A stretch of DNA of 6,007 nt, from the NCBI GenBank assembly GCA_003482695.1, contig DMYC01000352.1:1-6007 (forward strand). Direction: 5' to 3'. Position 1 is the first letter of the stretch; each line of letters starts with the position of its first letter. Position numbers and translations under genes: made by a program. Below the pieces are notes generated by a model, which saw only the letters and a program-made list of their open reading frames with translations, was not told where the DNA came from and ran no database searches. The DNA comes from Clostridiales bacterium UBA8960 (lineage in GTDB: Bacteria; Bacillota; Clostridia; Peptostreptococcales; Acidaminobacteraceae). Positions 1 through 5,503 of the stretch are shown here, one piece after another.

Positions 1-519
1 AGCCGTTCTCATGTTGATGAGATTAAGGTATAGTAGACCAATTAGCGCATAAATTGGAAAGTATTGTTCCGTAATTGTGTTAAACGCCTCATCGAAACGG
101 TTCGCAAATAGTGCAAAGAAAAAGGTGGTGAGCAAAAGAACGCTCAGTATAAAACGGTTTCTCACCGGCCTTATTCGATCGCTTCTGCAGTCGTAATCGG
201 AACCTGCGATCCAAATTGCAACAAACCCAATAAAGACAGAAAATTTATAGATTTCAAAAGTCGGCTTAAGCAAAAGTGCCGTCATGCCGAGCACACAAAT
301 CAAGCTGATCAAAGGCATAAATGGTTTTATGTTTCTGGCTGACTTCTCTGTGAGCCATTGAAACCCGGCACTTAATCCATAAAGAATCACTGACGCGATC
401 AATATGCGATCAAACTGTTCGACGAGCTCAAGCTCTCGATGAATCATGGTTGATATTGCCACTGTGAGCAGCAAAATTCTCAGTATATTTTCAAATGCTC
501 TAACGAGGTTTCCAGTCAT
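1..519 (-). CDS. Polytopic membrane protein, third gene of the MoxR-DUF58 operon (partial, C-terminus off the left edge)
   Basis: The frame is open for 173 codons from ATG at 519 to the window edge with no stop, so this is the N-terminal part of a longer protein. It is very hydrophobic. Probable membrane segments lie near residues 12-26, 39-57, 67-85, 93-106, 122-140 and 153-169, separated by short charged loops. The ATG overlaps the TGA stop of the DUF58 gene (ATGA, 516-519). A GAGGTG Shine-Dalgarno sits inside the end of that gene at 525-530, five bases before the start, so translation is probably coupled. In many bacteria the gene after moxR and DUF58 encodes a TgpA-like protein, with an N-terminal membrane bundle followed by a transglutaminase-like and/or DUF4129 domain. 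That identity is inferred from position and topology only, because the diagnostic soluble domain would lie beyond the window. I do not recognise the family from the visible residues. Confidence 0.85.
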   Translation of the reverse strand, partial: MTGNLVRAFENILRILLLTVAISTMIHRELELVEQFDRILIASVILYGLSAGFQWLTEKSARNIKPFMPLISLICVLGMTALLLKPTFEIYKFSVFIGFVAIWIAGSDYDCRSDRIRPVRNRFILSVLLLTTFFFALFANRFDEAFNTITEQYFPIYALIGLLYLNLINMRTA

Positions 520-1640
520 AGCGCCACCTCGATGAGTTCTATGGCGCTAAGCCTTGTGAAATCCATGCCTTCAGGCTTTTTAAGTGCAATCACTTTGACA
601 CGATAGCCCTTTTCTCCTAGAAATTTGATTTCTCCAAAGAGCGACTGTGTTAGGCAAGCGGTCACGACGACGATGACTGTGCCCATTTGAAGCTTGCCGT
701 GTGTTTGGCGAATCAACTGGGACATCGGTAGGCCTCTGTAGGGCGAGACCATTGCAAGTGCATCTAAAATTTTGCTTTTTTGAGCCTTTGACGATGAAGG
801 GACTATAAATGTGGCATTTCTGGAAAAAGGATCGACAGAGTTGACGCAAAATCCGATTGGCGCATGCAATTTCATCGCTTCCTCCAGTAAGGATGCGCAG
901 ATATCGACGCCATTTTCCACCGCATCTTTGTCGATTTCGTTCCAATGTTTTTGATTTGATTGAACGTCAAAATAGATGTGCAAAGACGGTTCAGATGTGT
1001 AATCCATTTTTTTGACTTGCAAATGCCCCGTTTTCGCTGTTGATTTCCAGTCTATCGTGTTAAAGGGATCATCGTGCGTGTATGCTCGTGCACCTACAGC
1101 CAGTATGGGGTCAGGGCTGATCCAACGTTTAACGGAAATGGGTCCCATTTGATGTTTAGGGATTAAATCAAAACGCGATAGAGGTTGCGCTTTGGGGTGC
1201 ACAAAGAGCGCTTGATCGGTATCAAACGTTTTCTCAGCCTTTGAAAATCCGAATAAGTCGCCAAATGAAACCACCATTTCTTCGAGTTTATAGTAGCCAC
1301 GTTTCTCTGGAATAAAGACATCGTGTCGCTTAACGCGCTCGTAAAAAAGGAAGGACGTCACCATGTTGTATTCAGCCAGATGATCCGGCGTTAATTTTGA
1401 ACGTGATTCCCCTTGAAAATTGAACGAAGGGGCAATATTTGAAAATACGTTAACCCAAGGCAAAGGCATCCACTTTCGGTTCGTCATCGTCGTGGTTAGG
1501 CGTACAGTGTCGCCCACTTTGACCCTGACGTGATCCATTTCTCTTTCAATATCGAATGCATATGGCGCGATGATGTGCCACTTGACGGAAAGGAGCCAAC
1601 TTGCGCCAAACAGGATTAATATCGTAATAAGTATAATCAT
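516..1640 (-). CDS. DUF58-family membrane-anchored protein (von Willebrand-like fold), partner of MoxR
   Basis: The protein has 374 residues. An N-terminal membrane anchor (about 1-19) is followed by a beta-rich region with the FGDLFGF motif (126-132). The DUF58 signature follows at about 183-212: G-A-R-x-Y, then DDPFNTIDWKSTAKTG, then a basic stretch. A von Willebrand A-like domain begins near 219 and runs to the C-terminus. The usual metal-site motif DxSxS appears degenerate here, as D225-V-Q-S-N229. Family knowledge: DUF58 proteins are encoded beside MoxR ATPases and are thought to be their membrane-side partners in envelope or stress functions; the biochemical role is poorly defined. The start ATG at 1640 is preceded by GAGGGAG (1645-1651), 18 bases after the moxR stop. 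The stop overlaps the next start by four bases. The family call is confident; the specific function is unknown. Confidence 0.93.
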   Translation of the reverse strand: MIILITILILFGASWLLSVKWHIIAPYAFDIEREMDHVRVKVGDTVRLTTTMTNRKWMPLPWVNVFSNIAPSFNFQGESRSKLTPDHLAEYNMVTSFLFYERVKRHDVFIPEKRGYYKLEEMVVSFGDLFGFSKAEKTFDTDQALFVHPKAQPLSRFDLIPKHQMGPISVKRWISPDPILAVGARAYTHDDPFNTIDWKSTAKTGHLQVKKMDYTSEPSLHIYFDVQSNQKHWNEIDKDAVENGVDICASLLEEAMKLHAPIGFCVNSVDPFSRNATFIVPSSSKAQKSKILDALAMVSPYRGLPMSQLIRQTHGKLQMGTVIVVVTACLTQSLFGEIKFLGEKGYRVKVIALKKPEGMDFTRLSAIELIEVAL

Positions 1641-1658
1641 TAGATCTCCCTCATGCTT

Positions 1659-2609
1659 TTATAACGTTTCTGTCGGCACCTGAACTTTCTCCAAAATCTT
1701 TTCAAGGACTTCTTTTGAGGTGGTTGTATATGGATCGATGAGTTTTATGCGATGCCCGAATATTGGCACAACAAGTGTTTTTATATCATCCGGCAATACA
1801 TAATGGCGCCCTTTGATCGCAGCATAAGCCTGAGCCGCTTTAAACATGGCAAGCGCACCTCTGGGGCTGACGCCTAGCTCAACATTTTGATTTTGGCGCG
1901 TTTCTTCGACGATATCAAGGATGTAATGCGTCACTGAATCATCTATATGAACGCCTGTGTAATTGGCTCTCGCTTGCATCACATCTTCTGTCGTTAAAAC
2001 GGGCTGAAGCGATTCCACCGGGTTGTCTTTTCTAAATCTTTTAAGAATCGCGAACGACTCGTCGCGCGTGGGGTATCCCATCTTTATTTGCATAAAGAAA
2101 CGGTCAAGCTGGGCTTCAGGAAGTGGAAAGGTACCCCCAATCTCTATAGGATTTTGCGTGGCTAGCACAAAAAAAGGCTCTTTGAGCATATGTGTCACAC
2201 CATCAACCGTAATCTGATGTTCTTCCATTGCCTCAAGCAAACTCGATTGCGTTCTAGGCGTTGCCCGATTGATCTCATCCGCCAATATGATTTGGTTCAT
2301 GAGTGGCCCTTTTTTGAATTGAAACTCACTCGTCTTTTGATTAAAATAATTCAGACCCGTTAGGTCGGATGGCAGTAAATCTGGTGTGAATTGGATTCGG
2401 TTGAAGTCGGCGTCCAGTGATTTCGCAAGCGCTTTTGCCATCATGGTTTTCCCTGTACCTGGAATATCTTCAAGCAATACATGGCCCGAACAGATGATGG
2501 ATGTCGCGATGAGCTCGATGACATTTTCTTTACCGACGATAACCTTTTGAATATTTTCCTTAAGCACCTCTCCAAAGTGCCTTATGGACTGATTTGTTTC
2601 GTTCTGCAT
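1659..2609 (-). CDS. MoxR-type AAA+ ATPase
   Basis: A protein of 316 residues, the normal length for MoxR ATPases. Residues visible, counted from the chosen start: Walker A EDIPGTGKT (47-55), Walker B IILADEIN (107-114), sensor 1 LATQNP (149-154), the LPEAQLDRF element with its conserved arginine (163-171), and sensor 2 GVSPRGAL (246-253, Arg250). MoxR proteins are hexameric ATPases with a chaperone-like role, remodelling von Willebrand-domain partners. The DUF58 gene 18 bases downstream is the obvious candidate partner. I chose ATG at 2609 because GGAGG (2617-2621) lies seven bases upstream. A longer frame from TTG at 2651 would translate through the TATAAT promoter box and the ribosome binding site, so it is very unlikely. 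The gene is the first of an operon continuing to the left edge. Family assignment is near certain; the cellular process is not. Confidence 0.96.
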   Translation of the reverse strand: MQNETNQSIRHFGEVLKENIQKVIVGKENVIELIATSIICSGHVLLEDIPGTGKTMMAKALAKSLDADFNRIQFTPDLLPSDLTGLNYFNQKTSEFQFKKGPLMNQIILADEINRATPRTQSSLLEAMEEHQITVDGVTHMLKEPFFVLATQNPIEIGGTFPLPEAQLDRFFMQIKMGYPTRDESFAILKRFRKDNPVESLQPVLTTEDVMQARANYTGVHIDDSVTHYILDIVEETRQNQNVELGVSPRGALAMFKAAQAYAAIKGRHYVLPDDIKTLVVPIFGHRIKLIDPYTTTSKEVLEKILEKVQVPTETL

Positions 2610-2616
2610 GATTCCG

Positions 2617-2645
2617 CCTCCGTTACTGTGATTACTTTGATTATA
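2617..2645 (-). promoter_or_regulatory. Extended -10 promoter and ribosome binding site of the moxR operon
   Basis: On the minus strand a perfect TATAAT (2645-2640) is preceded by TG plus one base, giving an extended -10 element. No recognisable -35 lies 16-18 bases upstream; that interval falls inside the arm of the neighbouring hairpin and reads as C-rich sequence. A start near 2633 would give a leader of about 24 bases containing GGAGG at 2617-2621. Confidence 0.65.
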
Positions 2646-2649
2646 GCAC

Positions 2650-2682
2650 AAAAAATGATCAGGGGGTCCGACCCCCTGATCA
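2650..2682 (-). terminator. Rho-independent terminator of the PrcB-like lipoprotein gene
   Basis: Plus-strand bases 2656-2667 and 2671-2682 form a perfect 12-bp inverted repeat around a 3-base loop, with five G:C pairs in a row in the arm. Read on the minus strand the hairpin is followed by six T (2655-2650). It begins 17 bases after the lipoprotein stop. The stem is of the GGGGTC/GACCCC kind and GGTCAGAG lies just upstream on the minus strand (2683-2690), so it may be a REP-like repeat serving as a terminator. Confidence 0.85.
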
Positions 2683-2698
2683 CTCTGACCAATTTTCT

Positions 2699-3415
2699 TT
2701 ACTTTTCAATAGAATAAAGCATATTTTGCATTTCTTCGTTGACAATATACTGAATCGTCACCATATCGCCTGTTTCGATGCCTTCAAGAAGGCTATCAAA
2801 CTCATAATTTCTAAAAGCCATATAGTTTTCGCCCACCTTGACTTCGATGCTTGAATTGTCAATTTGACCTTGATACTCACCCTCTACTGTCAATAGTTTA
2901 ACCATAGACTCAGCGAATCTTTCAAAGACCACTGAAGATTCGTCTGCCACTTCAGTCACTTCAAAATCACCGACAAACTTAACGACGACAAATGGATAAG
3001 TAATCACTTGTGGAACCATCGCATCCGCTGCAGGTTTACCTTCACCCACCAACACTTTATACACGCCATTATATTCGGCTAATGAAATAAGTTCGATTCC
3101 GTAACCGCCTGTTGGTTTTTCACCACTGGAAATGAGCAAGTAAGTCATGCCATCATCTGTTCGCCATGTATAATAACCTCTGTCAATAATCTGTGCTTCG
3201 ATTTCCACCCTTATATCCAAAGGGATGTCATCGATATAAACCACTTCAAACTCAATGGCTTTTCCAAACGTGTTTTCTACAGTCTCTTGTGGCTTTGTGG
3301 TTTCTGTAACAGGTAACGTTACAGCGTCATCTTCGACCTTCGTACAACCCGATACGATGACTAGCATCGCCAAAACAAGCACCGTCAATATCTGAAACTT
3401 CATATTTTTTTTCAT
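2699..3415 (-). CDS. Secreted lipoprotein with a PrcB-C-like domain
   Basis: The product has 238 residues. A signal peptide with KKNMK and a hydrophobic core ends in a lipobox VSGC, with the lipidated cysteine at 24. A threonine- and acid-rich linker (about 25-50) should hold the rest outside the membrane. Residues about 91-148 resemble the PrcB C-terminal domain: YLLISSGEKPTGGYGIEL, then a beta hairpin, then VPQVITYPFVVVKF. PrcB was named for a lipoprotein of the Treponema denticola dentilisin protease complex; the domain also occurs in many Bacillota lipoproteins of unknown role. A second compact, probably beta-rich domain (about 176-238, GEYQGQIDNSSIEVKV) closes the protein and I cannot name it. 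ATG at 3415 is chosen because AAGGAGAG lies just upstream; an in-frame ATG at 3442 would make that site coding and add MTHKLRREL before the signal peptide. There is no protease gene next to it. Lipoprotein call sure, function unknown. Confidence 0.88.
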   Translation of the reverse strand: MKKNMKFQILTVLVLAMLVIVSGCTKVEDDAVTLPVTETTKPQETVENTFGKAIEFEVVYIDDIPLDIRVEIEAQIIDRGYYTWRTDDGMTYLLISSGEKPTGGYGIELISLAEYNGVYKVLVGEGKPAADAMVPQVITYPFVVVKFVGDFEVTEVADESSVVFERFAESMVKLLTVEGEYQGQIDNSSIEVKVGENYMAFRNYEFDSLLEGIETGDMVTIQYIVNEEMQNMLYSIEK

Positions 3416-3462
3416 AAGCTCTCTCCTTAATTTATGCGTCATAACTCTATGGTTCTACATAT

Positions 3463-3490
3463 AGGGTACACTCTTTTGACGTAATGTTAA
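3463..3490 (-). promoter_or_regulatory. Possible promoter of the lipoprotein gene
   Basis: On the minus strand TTAACA (3490-3485), one mismatch from TTGACA, is followed after 16 bases by TACCCT (3468-3463), which keeps only the TAnnnT positions of a -10 box. It lies about 48 bases before the lipoprotein start. The match is weak. I see no clear terminator between the peroxidase stop and this point, so read-through from the peroxidase gene is an alternative. Confidence 0.3.
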
Positions 3491-3515
3491 AGGATAAAGT
3501 TCCATTTTGCGTGTA

Positions 3516-3995
3516 TTACTTCGCCATTAAGCGAATCAACTCCTGTTCTATTGACATTGGTTTGACCGTTGGCGCATAGCGCTTTACGATATTGCCTTCT
3601 TTATCGACTAGGAATTTCGTGAAATTCCATTTGATTTTATCACTGAACATGCCTTTCGTTTCTTTTCTCAAAAACTTGTAAAGCGGGTGTGCCTCATCAC
3701 CGTTTACATCCACTTTCTCAAATAACGTAAACGTCACACCAAAATCTAGTCTACAGACATTTTGAATTTGATCGTTGCTACCAGATTCTTGGTTCGCAAA
3801 CTGATTGCATGGAAAGCCTAAAATCGCAAGACCCTTTTCACCATATTTTTGGTGCAATGCCTCAAGCTCGTCAAATTGAGGTGCCAAGCCACACTTGGTC
3901 GCTGTATTGACGACAAGTACCACATTGCCTTTGTACTGTTCCATATTAATATCTGTTCCGTCCATAAGTGTTGCTGAATAATCATAAAATTTCAT
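3516..3995 (-). CDS. Glutathione peroxidase family protein, probably a thioredoxin-dependent 2-Cys peroxidase
   Basis: This enzyme reduces hydrogen peroxide or organic hydroperoxides in the cytoplasm; no signal peptide is present. It has 159 residues, the usual bacterial length. The catalytic tetrad of the family is visible: Cys35 in NTATKCG (codon TGT, so cysteine not selenocysteine), Gln69 in FPCNQFANQE, and Trp123-Asn124 in KWNF. Cys81, 46 residues after Cys35, matches the spacing of the resolving cysteine in thioredoxin-dependent members of the family. Thioredoxin is therefore a more likely reductant than glutathione; this is inference. ATG at 3995 is chosen because GAGGAG (4005-4010) sits nine bases upstream and the family N-terminus begins there; an upstream in-frame ATG at 4070 lies ahead of the predicted transcription start. 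The gene has a strong promoter with a possible peroxide-sensing operator. It is probably monocistronic or reads into the lipoprotein gene 100 bases downstream. Confidence 0.95.
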   Translation of the reverse strand: MKFYDYSATLMDGTDINMEQYKGNVVLVVNTATKCGLAPQFDELEALHQKYGEKGLAILGFPCNQFANQESGSNDQIQNVCRLDFGVTFTLFEKVDVNGDEAHPLYKFLRKETKGMFSDKIKWNFTKFLVDKEGNIVKRYAPTVKPMSIEQELIRLMAK

Positions 3996-4023
3996 ATAAA
4001 TGTTCTCCTCAATTTGAATTTTG

Positions 4024-4045
4024 TTCGATTTAATTGTATGCAATT
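4024..4045 (-). promoter_or_regulatory. Candidate OhrR/MarR-type operator in the peroxidase leader
   Basis: Just downstream of the peroxidase -10 box the minus strand reads AATTGCATACAATT (4045-4032), a near-palindrome with arms matching at six of seven positions. Overlapping it is TACAATTAAATCGAA (4038-4024), which agrees at 13 of 15 positions with the OhrR-type palindrome TACAATTAAATTGTA as I recall it. The site would cover roughly +3 to +25, where a repressor could block transcription. AT-rich sequence makes chance matches easier, so this is a candidate only. Confidence 0.4.
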
Positions 4046-4054
4046 TATAATTTG

Positions 4055-4083
4055 AGTATATATGATTCAAAACGCTTTGTCAA
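4055..4083 (-). promoter_or_regulatory. Sigma-A-type promoter of the peroxidase gene
   Basis: On the minus strand a perfect TTGACA (4083-4078) and TATACT (4060-4055) are separated by exactly 17 bases. The predicted start of transcription is near 4048, about 53 bases before the start codon. The in-frame ATG at 4070 lies upstream of that point, supporting the ATG at 3995 as the real start. Confidence 0.85.
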
Positions 4084-4088
4084 TCGAC

Positions 4089-4118
4089 AAAAAAATCTCG
4101 CCCAATGATTGAGCGAGA
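4089..4118 (-). terminator. Rho-independent terminator of the aminopeptidase gene
   Basis: On the minus strand TCTCGCTCA and TGGGCGAGA (4118-4096) form a 9-bp stem with one G-T wobble and a 5-base loop. The stem is followed by seven T (4095-4089). It lies 22 bases after the aminopeptidase stop and only five bases before the peroxidase -35 box, so it should insulate the two genes. Confidence 0.9.
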
Positions 4119-4140
4119 CTTGAATCACAAAATATTAAAT

Positions 4141-5373
4141 TTAGAATGTCCAATTCCCTTTTGTGAAAATTGGAGTGGAAACGCCTTCTTTATCGTAAGC
4201 GACGATTTCCATTTCAGGACCACCAATCATGAAATCGACGTGGATTAAACTGAAGTTTGCACCTCTCTGTTCCAACTCATCTTGTGTGGCGTTTGAACCG
4301 TCTTGCATTGCGTAAGCGTACGCTCTACCAAGTGCCAGATGGACAGAAGCATTTTCATCGAAAAGCGTGTTGTTGAACAATATGCCTGTGTTTGAGATCG
4401 GGGAGTCATTTTGCACAAGTGCGACTTCACCAAGATACTTAGCACCTTCATCGTTGCTCAGCATCATATCAAGCACTTCTTTCCCCTTTTCAGCATAGTA
4501 ATCAACGACTTTACCCTCTTTGAAAGTAAATCCGAAGCCATCGACGATTTTGCCGTTGTGACTGAGTGGTTTAGTTGAACGGACAGTGCCATTGACTTTA
4601 TAACGATGTGGCGTCGTAAAAACCTCTTCAGTAGGGATATTTGCCACAAACGCATCCCCTGCATGGCTAAGTTTAGAACCACCCATCCAATAATGCCCAT
4701 CTGCAAGCCCAATTTCAAGTTCAGTTCCAGGCGCTGTGAACACCAATTTATCAAACTGCTTCTCATTTAAATAGTTTTTATACTTTTTGAGGCGCATATC
4801 ATGCTCTGTCCATGCCTCTACTGGATTGTCCATACTGACACGCGTTGCGTCTGCGATTTTATCCCAAAGCGCATCGATGGCCTCTTCAGAACTTTTTTCA
4901 GGGTAGACGCTCTTCGCCCATGCTTCCGATGGCACAGCGACGATACACCACTTGGTTTGACCTGTCATCCGATATTTTTGAGCAGGCGACATCACTGTCG
5001 ATGCGGCCTTTTGATCTTTTGCGACGATATCACCAGGGATATCTTTAAGGAGTTCCGGATCTGGCGCAATAATGTATAAATGGTGGTAATTGCTTTCATA
5101 AAGCTTAATGAGAAGCTCTGCTTTCCACTCTGGAAAGTTATCAAAAACATAGTCTTTGGCGTTATTGTATCTTGCGAGGCTCATCGCATCATCACTCATC
5201 ATGAATTCAAGGTGTTTTGCACCTGCAGCATATGCTTTTTTCATGATTTCGCGTGCTAAAGGCAATCCAGATTCATTTGCATTAATAATCAGCCCTTCGT
5301 TTGGCTGAACGTTGATGCCGACATTAACTGCCAAATCCGCATATTTCTCAAGTACTTTTGTTAAATCTTTCAT
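4141..5373 (-). CDS. M29-family metallo-aminopeptidase (AmpS/AmpT type)
   Basis: A cytoplasmic exopeptidase that removes N-terminal residues from peptides using a pair of metal ions. The 410 residues agree with AmpS and thermophilic aminopeptidase T (about 408-413). All metal-site residues known for the family are visible at nearly the same numbers: Glu250 (IPTEEVFTTPH), Glu316 (LGEVALV), His345 (NASVHLALG), Tyr352, His378 and Asp380 (HVDFMIGG). The conserved GTELEIGLADG stretch (216-226) precedes them. ATG at 5373 is chosen because AAGGAG (5386-5381) lies seven bases upstream; an in-frame TTG at 5394 would translate through that site. No signal peptide or membrane segment is seen. The gene has its own promoter and terminator, so it is likely monocistronic. 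Its probable role is peptide turnover for amino-acid nutrition; substrate preference cannot be read from sequence. Confidence 0.96.
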   Translation of the reverse strand: MKDLTKVLEKYADLAVNVGINVQPNEGLIINANESGLPLAREIMKKAYAAGAKHLEFMMSDDAMSLARYNNAKDYVFDNFPEWKAELLIKLYESNYHHLYIIAPDPELLKDIPGDIVAKDQKAASTVMSPAQKYRMTGQTKWCIVAVPSEAWAKSVYPEKSSEEAIDALWDKIADATRVSMDNPVEAWTEHDMRLKKYKNYLNEKQFDKLVFTAPGTELEIGLADGHYWMGGSKLSHAGDAFVANIPTEEVFTTPHRYKVNGTVRSTKPLSHNGKIVDGFGFTFKEGKVVDYYAEKGKEVLDMMLSNDEGAKYLGEVALVQNDSPISNTGILFNNTLFDENASVHLALGRAYAYAMQDGSNATQDELEQRGANFSLIHVDFMIGGPEMEIVAYDKEGVSTPIFTKGNWTF

Positions 5374-5402
5374 AGAATTACTCCTTATAGTCAAGATTCT
5401 GT

Positions 5403-5414
5403 TAAGTTAACTTA
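5403..5414. repeat. 12-bp perfect palindrome next to the aminopeptidase -10 box
   Basis: TAAGTTAACTTA is a perfect palindrome that overlaps the last base of the aminopeptidase -10 box and covers the expected transcription start. Its position suits a repressor-binding site. It is short and AT-rich, so it may be chance. Confidence 0.3.
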
Positions 5415-5442
5415 TTATACCCTAAATAAAATAGAGGGACAA
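5414..5442 (-). promoter_or_regulatory. Promoter of the aminopeptidase gene
   Basis: On the minus strand TTGTCC (5442-5437) and a perfect TATAAT (5419-5414) are 17 bases apart. The leader to the start codon at 5373 would be about 35 bases and carries AAGGAG. The promoter begins 20 bases past the T-run of the terminator of the upstream kinase-like gene. Confidence 0.75.
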
Positions 5443-5462
5443 GTAGTGCCCATGAATCATAT

Positions 5463-5496
5463 AAAAAAAACTGCACATTGTGAATACAATGCACAG
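5463..5496 (-). terminator. Rho-independent terminator of the kinase-like gene
   Basis: On the minus strand CTGTGCATTGT and ACAATGTGCAG (5496-5471) pair over 11 positions, two of them wobbles, around a 4-base loop. Eight T follow (5470-5463). The stem starts eight bases after the stop codon at 5504, which suggests that this short gene is a real transcription unit with its natural end here. Confidence 0.9.
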
Positions 5497-5503
5497 AGAA
5501 CGA

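Noticed and set aside
580..945. Minus-strand open frame of 121 codons inside the DUF58 gene
   Set aside because: It lies in another frame of a confidently identified gene and its translation has no recognisable motif; it is a shadow.
2610..2651. Longer moxR start at TTG 2651
   Set aside because: It would translate through the TATAAT box and the GGAGG site; ATG at 2609 has ideal spacing.
2023..2717. Two plus-strand open frames (64 and 78 codons) opposite the moxR gene
   Set aside because: They are antisense to a well-conserved ATPase gene, lack ribosome binding sites that I can see and show low-complexity translations; the second also crosses the terminator hairpin.
3890..3893. Selenocysteine at the peroxidase active site
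   Set aside because: The catalytic codon reads TGT, so the residue is cysteine, and no in-frame TGA occurs in the gene.
4024..4056. PerR or Fur box at the peroxidase promoter
   Set aside because: The AT-rich leader contains TTATAA, but I could not find both halves of a TTATAATnATTATAA palindrome; the OhrR-like site fits better.
3996..4070. Longer peroxidase start at ATG 4070
   Set aside because: It lies upstream of the predicted transcription start, and the added 25 residues do not resemble a signal peptide or family sequence.
4245..5079. Four open frames on both strands within the aminopeptidase gene
   Set aside because: All overlap a gene whose metal-site residues are all in place, and none has a recognisable motif or a suitable start region.
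5374..5442. Riboswitch or attenuator in the aminopeptidase leader
   Set aside because: The leader is only about 35 bases and holds no stable hairpin or T-box-like motif.
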